Source of the DNA: Paraburkholderia kururiensis JCM 10599 = LMG 19447
GTDB taxonomy: Bacteria > Pseudomonadota > Gammaproteobacteria > Burkholderiales > Burkholderiaceae
DNA: 64,000 nucleotides
NCBI RefSeq assembly: GCF_003986935.1
Contig: NZ_RJZE01000028.1
Span: 52,781 to 116,780 of the forward strand
Direction of reading: 5' to 3'
Part shown: positions 18,806-26,006 of the stretch, one piece after another
How the letters are laid out: every line of letters starts with the position of its first letter
Position numbering within the stretch: position 1 is the stretch's first letter
Notes under the pieces: model-generated
Told to the model about the DNA's origin: nothing
The model's database searches: none
The model's input: the letters and a program-made list of their open reading frames with translations, nothing else
Position numbers and translations under genes: made by a program

Positions 18806-20116
18806 TCAGTGTTGCTGTGACTTGCGCCAGGCCATTACGCCGGCGACGGTCACGAAACTTCCGAAAACCAAGATTCTATCATTTTCGGTTGCCCGTTTTA
18901 GCGCGTCTTGAAACGCTGCCGCAGGCGATTCGAAGCGCGTGACGCTGCTGTCCGGGCCGTCCGTCACGCCGGCGTCCCGCAACACGTGCTCGAGTTCCTC
19001 GGCCTTCGCGGCGCGCAGCAGCGGCAAATCCGTCACGCACCAGTGGTCGATTTCGCCCTTCAGATGCCGCACCACGCCCGAGATGTCCTTGTCGCGCATC
19101 GATCCGAACACGGCGTAGGTGTACGGGAAGTAGCCCATGCTGCCAAGGTTCTGCGCCAACACGGCCGCGGCGTGCGGGTTGTGGCCCACGTCGAAGATGA
19201 TGGACGGCTTGCCCGGCAGCACCTGGAAGCGGCCCGGCAACTCGACGTTGGCAAGACCCAGGCGTATGTCCTGTGCCGAAACAGGCAAGCGGTCGCGCAG
19301 CGCTTCGAGACCCGCGAGCGCCGCAGACGTATTGATCAGCTGGTTTGCGCCGCGCAGCGCCGGGTACGCGAGTGCGGCGCGCCGCATGGCGCGGCCGGCG
19401 TAGGTCCATTGCTGACGCTCGCTGCCCGGCTGGCCTTCGTAGCGGAAATCGCGGCCGAAGAGCCACAGATCGGCGCCAATTTCTTCGGCATAGTCGATGA
19501 GCGTCTGCGGCGGCACCGGGTCGGCACAAATGGCCGGCTTGCCCGCGCGGAAAATACCGGCCTTTTCGAGCGCGATCTTTTCGCGCGTGTCGCCGAGGTA
19601 TTCGGTGTGGTCGAGGTCGATGCTCGTGATGATGGCGCAGTCGGTGTCCAGAATGTTCACCGCGTCGAGCCGGCCGCCCAGCCCCACCTCGAAGATCACC
19701 GCATCGAGGTCACGCGCCGCGAACAGATGCATGATCGCGAGCGTCGTGAATTCGAAATAGGTGAGCGAAACCGGCTCCGGCAGCGAGCAGCGCGCCGCCT
19801 CGACGGCTTCGAAATGCGGGAGCAGTTCCTCGTCTGTCGCGATCTGGCCGTTGACGCGCGCGCGTTCGTTGAACGCAAGCAGATGCGGCGACGTGTGGCA
19901 GCCCACGCTATAGCCGGCCTTCAGCAGAATCGTTTCGAGGATCGCGCACGTCGAGCCTTTGCCGTTCGTGCCGCCAACCGTGATGATCGGACACGCGAAC
20001 GAGAGCTGCAGTGCGTCTTTAACCTTGCCGATCCGCGTGAGTCCCATGTCGATGCCGACCGGGTGCGCGGATTCGAGATGCGTGAGCCACGCATCGAGAG
20101 TGGGGAATGTCGTCAT
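18806..20116 (-). CDS. folC: bifunctional folylpolyglutamate synthase / dihydrofolate synthase
   Basis: 436 residues from the ATG at 20116, which gives the expected N terminus MTTFPTLDAWLTHLE; an in-frame ATG 66 bp upstream adds unrelated residues. The Mur-ligase ATP loop GTNGKGSTCA, the HTSPHL segment, DLDHTEYLGDT and the C-terminal DVGHNPHA motif are all present. FolC adds glutamate to dihydropteroate and to folates. It lies 34 bp upstream of the SPOR gene and 134 bp downstream of accD, in the same direction. Confidence 0.95.
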   Translation of the reverse strand: MTTFPTLDAWLTHLESAHPVGIDMGLTRIGKVKDALQLSFACPIITVGGTNGKGSTCAILETILLKAGYSVGCHTSPHLLAFNERARVNGQIATDEELLPHFEAVEAARCSLPEPVSLTYFEFTTLAIMHLFAARDLDAVIFEVGLGGRLDAVNILDTDCAIITSIDLDHTEYLGDTREKIALEKAGIFRAGKPAICADPVPPQTLIDYAEEIGADLWLFGRDFRYEGQPGSERQQWTYAGRAMRRAALAYPALRGANQLINTSAALAGLEALRDRLPVSAQDIRLGLANVELPGRFQVLPGKPSIIFDVGHNPHAAAVLAQNLGSMGYFPYTYAVFGSMRDKDISGVVRHLKGEIDHWCVTDLPLLRAAKAEELEHVLRDAGVTDGPDSSVTRFESPAAAFQDALKRATENDRILVFGSFVTVAGVMAWRKSQQH

Positions 20117-20250
20117 ATGCGCTGCGATTATCGCGGAAATGACAGCGCGCCGCTTGCTTTCGCTTGCGGCGCGCAGGGGCAAATCTTGTTGCTTCGAGCG
20201 GCGACGACGCCGCAGACCGTGAGGTGGCGGCGCGGGCGCGCCGCCCGGTA

Positions 20251-21123
20251 TCAGGCGACGGCGTCGGCCGGCTGGCGGCTCAGCAGCGCAATCAGTCGCG
20301 CCAGTTCTTCGCGCAGCTTGCGACGGTCCACGATCATGTCGATGGCGCCCTTTTGCAGCAGGAACTCGGCGCGCTGGAAGCCTTCTGGCAGCTTTTCGCG
20401 CACGGTCTGCTCGATCACGCGCGGCCCGGCGAAGCCGATCAGCGCCTTCGGCTCGGCAATCACGACGTCGCCGAGGAACGCGAAGCTCGCCGATACGCCG
20501 CCCATCGTCGGGTCCGTCAGCACGGAGATGAACGGCAGCTTGGCCTCAGCGAGCTTCGTGAGCATCGCGGTGGTCTTGGCCATCTGCATCAGCGAAAGCA
20601 GGCTTTCCTGCATACGCGCGCCGCCCGAAGCCGTGAAGCAGATGAACGGCACCTGCTGTTCGATCGCGTTCTGCGCGCCGCGCACGAAACGCTCGCCCAC
20701 CACGGAGCCCATCGAGCCGCCCATGAACGAGAACTCGAAGCACGACACCACCACCGGTAGCGTATGGATGGCGCCGCCCATGACGACCATCGCGTCGGTC
20801 TCGTCGGTTTCGTCCATCGCCTCTTTCAGGCGGTCGGGGTACTTGCGGCTGTCTTTGAACTTCAGCGCATCGACCGGCACGATCTCCTGGCCGATCTCGT
20901 AGCGGCCTTCCGGATCGAGCAGGCCGTCGAGCCGCGCCCGCGCGCCGATGCGCATGTGGTGGTCGCACTTCGGGCAGACGTGCAGGTTGGCCTCCACGTC
21001 GTTGCGATACAGCACCGCCTCGCACGACGGACACTTGATCCAGAGGCCTTCCGGAATCCCCTTGCGGTTCTTCGGGTCGGTCTGCTTGATTTTGGGCGGC
21101 AGCAGTTTATCCAGCCAGCTCAT
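20251..21123 (-). CDS. accD: acetyl-CoA carboxylase carboxyltransferase subunit beta
   Basis: 290 residues. The N-terminal four-cysteine zinc ribbon is intact (CPSC near residue 33 and CPKC about 20 residues later), followed by the crotonase-like carboxyltransferase domain with FTASGGARMQES and a GGVSASFA segment. With AccA it moves CO2 from carboxybiotin to acetyl-CoA to start fatty-acid synthesis. accD-folC linkage downstream of trpA is common in proteobacteria. Confidence 0.97.
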   Translation of the reverse strand: MSWLDKLLPPKIKQTDPKNRKGIPEGLWIKCPSCEAVLYRNDVEANLHVCPKCDHHMRIGARARLDGLLDPEGRYEIGQEIVPVDALKFKDSRKYPDRLKEAMDETDETDAMVVMGGAIHTLPVVVSCFEFSFMGGSMGSVVGERFVRGAQNAIEQQVPFICFTASGGARMQESLLSLMQMAKTTAMLTKLAEAKLPFISVLTDPTMGGVSASFAFLGDVVIAEPKALIGFAGPRVIEQTVREKLPEGFQRAEFLLQKGAIDMIVDRRKLREELARLIALLSRQPADAVA

Positions 21124-21204
21124 TCTGATTCCTTCGTAAGCCTTCTTCGGGCAGCGCCGCTGCCGGGCGAGCCGGCGGCAGCGTGTTGAAAGTAAAGGCG
21201 AATT

Positions 21205-22020
21205 TTACCGTGCAGCCGCGCTGACGCTGTCGATAGCCTCGCGCACTTCGGTAATGAAGCGCGTCAGGGCGCCGACAGCCGCCGAGGGCGCGGCCTGCTC
21301 CAGCAATTGCACGATACGGCTACCGATCACGACGGCGTCCGCCACTTCGGCCACCGCGCGCGCCGTTTGGGCGTCCCGGATGCCGAAGCCGACGCCCACC
21401 GGCAGGGGTACGTGCGACTTGATGGCCGCGATTTTACCTTCGATGGTGGAAACGTCCAGATGCCCGGCGCCGGTCACGCCCTTCAACGACACGTAATAGA
21501 CGTAGCCGCTTGCGATCTGGCCGACTTCGGCGATGCGCTCGTCGGTGGAAGTGGGTGCGATCAGGAAGATCGGATCGATACCCGAAGATTTCATCTTTTC
21601 GGCGAAATTAGCCGATTCTTCCGGAGGATAGTCGACGATCAGCACACCATCCACACCGGCTTCCTTCGCCGCGGCAGCAAATGTATCCACGCCCATGCGC
21701 TCCACCGGATTGGCATAGCCCATCAGAACGACCGGCGTGGTGCCGTTCTTTTCGCGAAAGCGCTTCACGTCGGCCAGCACGTGACGCAGCGTCACGCCCT
21801 TGGCGAGCGCGCGTTCCGACGACTGCTGGATCACGGGGCCATCGGCCATCGGGTCCGAAAACGGCACGCCGAGTTCGATCACGTCAGCGCCGCCTGCGGC
21901 GAGCGCGTGCATGAATTCCACGGTGCGGTTCGGATCAGGGTCACCGGCCGTGATAAACGGAATCAGCCCTTTGCGGCGCTGCGCGGTCAGTGCATCGAAC
22001 GTCTTCTGGATACGGGACAT
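21205..22020 (-). CDS. trpA: tryptophan synthase alpha subunit
   Basis: 271 residues from the ATG at 22020 (MSRIQKTFDAL); an upstream in-frame ATG adds 11 residues of no likely meaning. It shows the TIM-barrel motifs ITAGDPDP, ELGVPFSDPMADGPVIQ (catalytic Glu and Asp region) and VGFGIRD for phosphate binding. TrpA cleaves indole-glycerol phosphate to indole, which channels to TrpB. Unusually for the pathway, a DNA methyltransferase gene lies between trpB and trpA. Confidence 0.97.
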   Translation of the reverse strand: MSRIQKTFDALTAQRRKGLIPFITAGDPDPNRTVEFMHALAAGGADVIELGVPFSDPMADGPVIQQSSERALAKGVTLRHVLADVKRFREKNGTTPVVLMGYANPVERMGVDTFAAAAKEAGVDGVLIVDYPPEESANFAEKMKSSGIDPIFLIAPTSTDERIAEVGQIASGYVYYVSLKGVTGAGHLDVSTIEGKIAAIKSHVPLPVGVGFGIRDAQTARAVAEVADAVVIGSRIVQLLEQAAPSAAVGALTRFITEVREAIDSVSAAAR

Positions 22021-22131
22021 GGAATTTTTCTCTGGAAAAGGGTTACGGCGCACTTCGCGAGTGGCGGCGCCCGGCTTCTTCAGACAGGCGACCGAACTGG
22101 TCGGCCCGCCCGCTTCTGCCGGCGCTCAGGC

Positions 22132-23151
22132 TCACGGTTCGGACTCCGCTTCGGTGGCCCGCGCAGCGTTTGCTGCGCCTTCGCTGTCGGCAGCGCGGTT
22201 CTCAGCAGCCGCCACAGCCGCAGTCACGCCGCGAACGGTTGCAGGCGTTGCCACGCTTACGCGCTCGCGCGCAATCGCGCAGTAACTTTCGTTGATTTCA
22301 TAGCCGACGAACTCGCGGCCGTGGCGCGCGCAGGCCACGGCCGTCGTGCCGCTGCCCATGAACGGGTCCAGCACGCGGCCGCCGGGCGGGCAGCTGGCAA
22401 GCACCATGCGCTCGACAATTTCCAGGGGCTTCTGGGTGGGATGGTCCACGCGCTCGGCATGCTGCCGATGCAGGCGTGAAACCGACCAGACATCCTTTGG
22501 ATTGTAGCCAAGCTCCAGCCACTTGCTGCCCTCGAACAGCTTGCGCGAGCGGGCCTTCTTGGTCGCGGCGTCGTAGGGAATGCGAACGGGATCGAGATCG
22601 AAGTAATAGTCCCGCGAAACCGCGAAATAACCGATGTTGTCGTGTACCGACGTGAAGCGGCGCGTCGTTCCGCCCATGCTCGGCACGCGCCGGTCCCAGA
22701 TGATCTCGTTGACCATCGTGAGCTTCGTCTTCAGAAAGCAGAAGATTTCGGGCGCGTACTGCCACGTGCAGAAGATGTACAGCGAGCCCGTGGGCTTGAG
22801 CTTGGGCACGGCGAGCTCGAGCCACTGGCGCGTCCAGACGAGAAATTCCTCGCCGGAACGCATGTCGGAGTCGTTGCCGTAGTCTTTGCCGAGGCCGTAA
22901 GGCGGGTCGGCCACGATCAGGTCGATCGAGGCATCCGGCAACGCCGCCGCTTCGGTCAGAAAATCGCGGTTCAGGAGACGAATGCCCGAAGGCACCTTAC
23001 CGGCAGGCGCAGCCGCCACGTCCGCCCCGCCGCCTGCCGCCGAAGCGGAGGCCAGCACGGCATCATGCGGCGGCAAGCCGGCCGTGCCCGCCTGATCGGC
23101 AGGCGCGGCCGGCTCGAACTCCGGTTGCGGCGCTTCGAACTCGTCGCGCAT
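22132..23151 (-). CDS. DNA adenine methyltransferase, orphan beta-class (DPPY first)
   Basis: 339 residues. Motif IV DPPY is at residues 82-85 and the SAM-binding DPFMGSGTT at 262-270; this order is that of beta-class amino-methyltransferases. About 55 Ala/Pro-rich residues precede the enzyme proper and about 40 Ala/Glu-rich residues follow it. No restriction endonuclease gene is nearby, so it is probably an orphan regulatory enzyme. Burkholderiaceae are known to keep an orphan methyltransferase between trpB and trpA; I recall GTWWAC as the reported target of that family, which the sequence alone does not prove. It starts 11 bp after the trpB stop. Confidence 0.88.
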   Translation of the reverse strand: MRDEFEAPQPEFEPAAPADQAGTAGLPPHDAVLASASAAGGGADVAAAPAGKVPSGIRLLNRDFLTEAAALPDASIDLIVADPPYGLGKDYGNDSDMRSGEEFLVWTRQWLELAVPKLKPTGSLYIFCTWQYAPEIFCFLKTKLTMVNEIIWDRRVPSMGGTTRRFTSVHDNIGYFAVSRDYYFDLDPVRIPYDAATKKARSRKLFEGSKWLELGYNPKDVWSVSRLHRQHAERVDHPTQKPLEIVERMVLASCPPGGRVLDPFMGSGTTAVACARHGREFVGYEINESYCAIARERVSVATPATVRGVTAAVAAAENRAADSEGAANAARATEAESEP

Positions 23152-23162
23152 CGCGGCGGCGC

Positions 23163-24356
23163 TCAGAACTTGATGCCCGATCGCTCAGCGACCGTGTGCA
23201 TGTCCTTGTCGCCGCGGCCCGACAGGTTGACCAGCAGGATCTTGTCCTTCGGCAACGTCGGCGCCAGCTTGGCGGCGTAGGCCAGCGCATGGCTCGATTC
23301 GAGCGCCGGAATGATGCCCTCGATGCGGCAGCAGTCGTGGAAAGCCTTGAGCGCTTCTTCGTCCGTGATCGGCACGTATTGCGCGCGGCCGCTGTCCTTG
23401 AGCCATGCGTGCTCGGGACCCACGCCCGGATAGTCGAGACCCGCCGAGATCGAATGCGTCTCGATGATCTGGCCGTTCTCGTCCTGCAGCAGGTACGTGC
23501 GGTTGCCGTGCAGCACGCCGGGCGAGCCGCCCATCAGAGAAGCCGCGTGGCGGCCGGTTTCAATGCCGTCGCCGGCCGCTTCCACGCCGATCAGTTGCAC
23601 GGTGTTGTCGTCGATATACGGATAGAAAATGCCCATCGCGTTCGACCCGCCGCCCACGCACGCGATCACCGTGTCCGGCTGCCGGCCCGTCATCTCGGGC
23701 ATCTGCACCTTGCATTCGTCGCCGATCACGCGCTGGAAGTCGCGCACCATCATCGGATACGGATGCGGGCCCGCCACCGTGCCGATGATGTAGAACGTGT
23801 TCTCCACGTTCGTCACCCAGTCGCGCATGGCTTCGTTGAGCGCGTCCTTCAGCGTGCGCGAACCAGACTCCACGGGCACCACGGTCGCACCGAGCAACTT
23901 CATGCGATAGACGTTGGCAGCCTGCCGGTGCACGTCTTCGGAGCCCATGTAGACCACGCACTCCATGCCGAAGCGCGCCGCGATGGTGGCCGTGGCCACG
24001 CCGTGCTGGCCGGCACCGGTTTCGGCGATCACGCGCGGTTTGCCCATGCGTCGCGCGAGCAGCGCCTGGCCGATCACGTTGTTCACCTTGTGGGCGCCGG
24101 TATGGTTCAGGTCCTCGCGCTTGAGGTACACCTGCGCGCCGCCGAGCAGTTCGCTCCAGCGCTGGGCGTGATAAATGGGAGACGGACGTCCGACGAAGTG
24201 CTTCAGCTCGCGGCGGTATTCGGCCACGAACTCGGGATCGTCCTTGTATTTCGCGTAGGCTTCGCGCAGCTCGGAAAGTGCGTGAATCAGCGTTTCGGCG
24301 ACGAACACGCCGCCATATTGGCCGAAATGGCCTCGTTCATCGGGCAAGTTGTACAT
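23163..24356 (-). CDS. trpB: tryptophan synthase beta subunit
   Basis: 397 residues, the standard length. The PLP lysine lies in REDLNHTGAHKVNN, the phosphate-cradle loop in CVGGGSNAMGIF, and the allosteric and substrate region in ETGAGQHGVAT. TrpB condenses indole with serine to give tryptophan in the alpha2beta2 complex with TrpA. It sits 69 bp after trpF and just before the methyltransferase gene, so the trpF-trpB-MTase-trpA-accD block is probably co-transcribed. Confidence 0.97.
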   Translation of the reverse strand: MYNLPDERGHFGQYGGVFVAETLIHALSELREAYAKYKDDPEFVAEYRRELKHFVGRPSPIYHAQRWSELLGGAQVYLKREDLNHTGAHKVNNVIGQALLARRMGKPRVIAETGAGQHGVATATIAARFGMECVVYMGSEDVHRQAANVYRMKLLGATVVPVESGSRTLKDALNEAMRDWVTNVENTFYIIGTVAGPHPYPMMVRDFQRVIGDECKVQMPEMTGRQPDTVIACVGGGSNAMGIFYPYIDDNTVQLIGVEAAGDGIETGRHAASLMGGSPGVLHGNRTYLLQDENGQIIETHSISAGLDYPGVGPEHAWLKDSGRAQYVPITDEEALKAFHDCCRIEGIIPALESSHALAYAAKLAPTLPKDKILLVNLSGRGDKDMHTVAERSGIKF

Positions 24357-24425
24357 GAGTCACTCTGAAGTGAGGAGTGCGGCAGCCGGCGCTCGTTGGA
24401 CCGGACGGTGCCTCACCACCTGAAA

Positions 24426-25139
24426 TCATCCCGCGTCCGCTTCGCGCACCGCGCGTACGAACGCCGCCATTCGGGCGTGGTCTTTCACGCCCTTTGCGCC
24501 CGGCACTTCGATGCCACTGGAGACATCGACGGCATACGGACGCACCTGGCGGATCGCCTCACCGACGTTTTGCGCGTTCAACCCACCACTCAAAACGGCC
24601 CGACGCGCGAGCTCTGCTGGGATAAGTGACCAATCGAAAACCTTCCCGCCGCCACCGTAGCCCTCGACGAGCGCGTCGAACAGCAAACCGTTGGCTGATG
24701 AATAGTTAAGCGCCAATTTTAGCAAATCGGCCTGACGAGTATCGGCCGCGACCCGCAGAGCCCGCAACCAGGGCAAACCGGCAACGCCGGCCAGCGTCTC
24801 GCATTGCTCAGGCGTTTCGTCGCCGTGGAATTGCAGCAGGGTGAGCGGCACGTTGCTCGCCACCTCGCCGATCCATTCGGGCGTGGCATTGACGAAGAGC
24901 CCAACCACCGAGAGAAACGGCGGCACGTCGCGCATCATCTCCACCGCCTGAGCGATGCTGACGTAACGCGGGCTCTTCGGATAGAACACGAGGCCGATGG
25001 CGTCCGCGCCCAGTTCGACGGCCTGCTCCACATCTTCTGGCTTCGAGAGGCCGCACAGCTTCACCCGCGTGCGATGTCGCGGGGCGTGCTGGTCCTGGGG
25101 CTCGCGGCCTTCGGCGGAGGGTGCGGCTGGGTTCGTCAT
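24426..25139 (-). CDS. trpF: phosphoribosylanthranilate isomerase
   Basis: 237 residues. The TIM-barrel opens with RVKLCGLSKPEDV (catalytic Cys), continues with GLVFYPKSPRYV, and closes with SSGIEVPGAKGVKD for phosphate binding. It converts phosphoribosylanthranilate to CdRP in tryptophan synthesis. The first 25 residues (Pro/Glu/His-rich) precede the fold, so an internal start is possible. However, the ATG at 25139 overlaps the truA stop as ATGA, which favours it. Confidence 0.95.
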   Translation of the reverse strand: MTNPAAPSAEGREPQDQHAPRHRTRVKLCGLSKPEDVEQAVELGADAIGLVFYPKSPRYVSIAQAVEMMRDVPPFLSVVGLFVNATPEWIGEVASNVPLTLLQFHGDETPEQCETLAGVAGLPWLRALRVAADTRQADLLKLALNYSSANGLLFDALVEGYGGGGKVFDWSLIPAELARRAVLSGGLNAQNVGEAIRQVRPYAVDVSSGIEVPGAKGVKDHARMAAFVRAVREADAG

Positions 25140-25996
25140 GATTGGTCACTCGTCTGCTGTTCGGGTTGAGCGTGAGACGCGGCGGCGGAAGGCGCCTCGT
25201 CGTCCGCCCACACGGCGCTCCAGGGCACGCTGCCGGTGTGCGGGCCGGGCACCTCGAATTGCGCGGGATAGCCCACACGCGCCAGATAAAGCCCTTCCGG
25301 CATGAACGTGGGCGCGGCGCGGTTGCGGTCGCGGCTATCGAGAACCTGGGCGAGCCACGCCACAGGATAACGTCCGCGTCCCACCGCGACGAGGCACCCC
25401 ATCAGGTTGCGCACCATGTGATGCAGAAACGCGTTCGCGCGAAAGCGAAAGTGGATGAAGTCGCCCTGGGGACGAATGTCGATCTGATACAGATGCTTTA
25501 CCGGCGTCTTCGCCTGGCACTCCGAAGACCGGAACGCCGAAAAATCGTGCTCGCCGATCAGGCACGCAGCGGCCTCGCGCATCGCGTCGACGTCGAGCGG
25601 CGTATGGATCCATCCGGCCCGGCCCGCGAGCATCGGCGAACGCACGGGGTGCACGTACAGCACGTAATAGTAGGTGCGCTCGAAGGCCGAAAAGCGCGCG
25701 TGAAACGCCTCTGGCATGGGCTTGGCCCACTGCACGGCGACCGTCGACGGCAAGAATGCGTTCGTGCCGCGCACCCACGAAAACGACGCGCGATCGAGCT
25801 CCGTATCGAAGTGCACGACCTGACCCAGGCCGTGGACGCCCGTATCCGTGCGTCCTGCCACCACGGTCTGCAACGGCGTCTGCGCGAACTCGCGCAAGGC
25901 GCGTTCGAGTTCGTCCTGCACCGTCCGTCCGTGCGGCTGCGATTGCCAGCCGCAAAACGCGGCGCCGTCGTACTGGATTCCCAGGGCAATGCGCAT
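25136..25996 (-). CDS. truA: tRNA pseudouridine(38-40) synthase
   Basis: 286 residues. The catalytic Asp is in GRTDTGVHGLGQVVHFDT, and the family segments FHARFSAFERTYYY and RANAFLHHMVRNLMG are present. TruA isomerises U38-U40 in the anticodon stem-loop of many tRNAs. Its stop codon overlaps the trpF start by 4 bp. It lies 10 bp downstream of the fimV-like gene. Confidence 0.96.
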   Translation of the reverse strand: MRIALGIQYDGAAFCGWQSQPHGRTVQDELERALREFAQTPLQTVVAGRTDTGVHGLGQVVHFDTELDRASFSWVRGTNAFLPSTVAVQWAKPMPEAFHARFSAFERTYYYVLYVHPVRSPMLAGRAGWIHTPLDVDAMREAAACLIGEHDFSAFRSSECQAKTPVKHLYQIDIRPQGDFIHFRFRANAFLHHMVRNLMGCLVAVGRGRYPVAWLAQVLDSRDRNRAAPTFMPEGLYLARVGYPAQFEVPGPHTGSVPWSAVWADDEAPSAAASHAQPEQQTSDQS

Positions 25997-26006
25997 ACGG
26001 CGAGCG

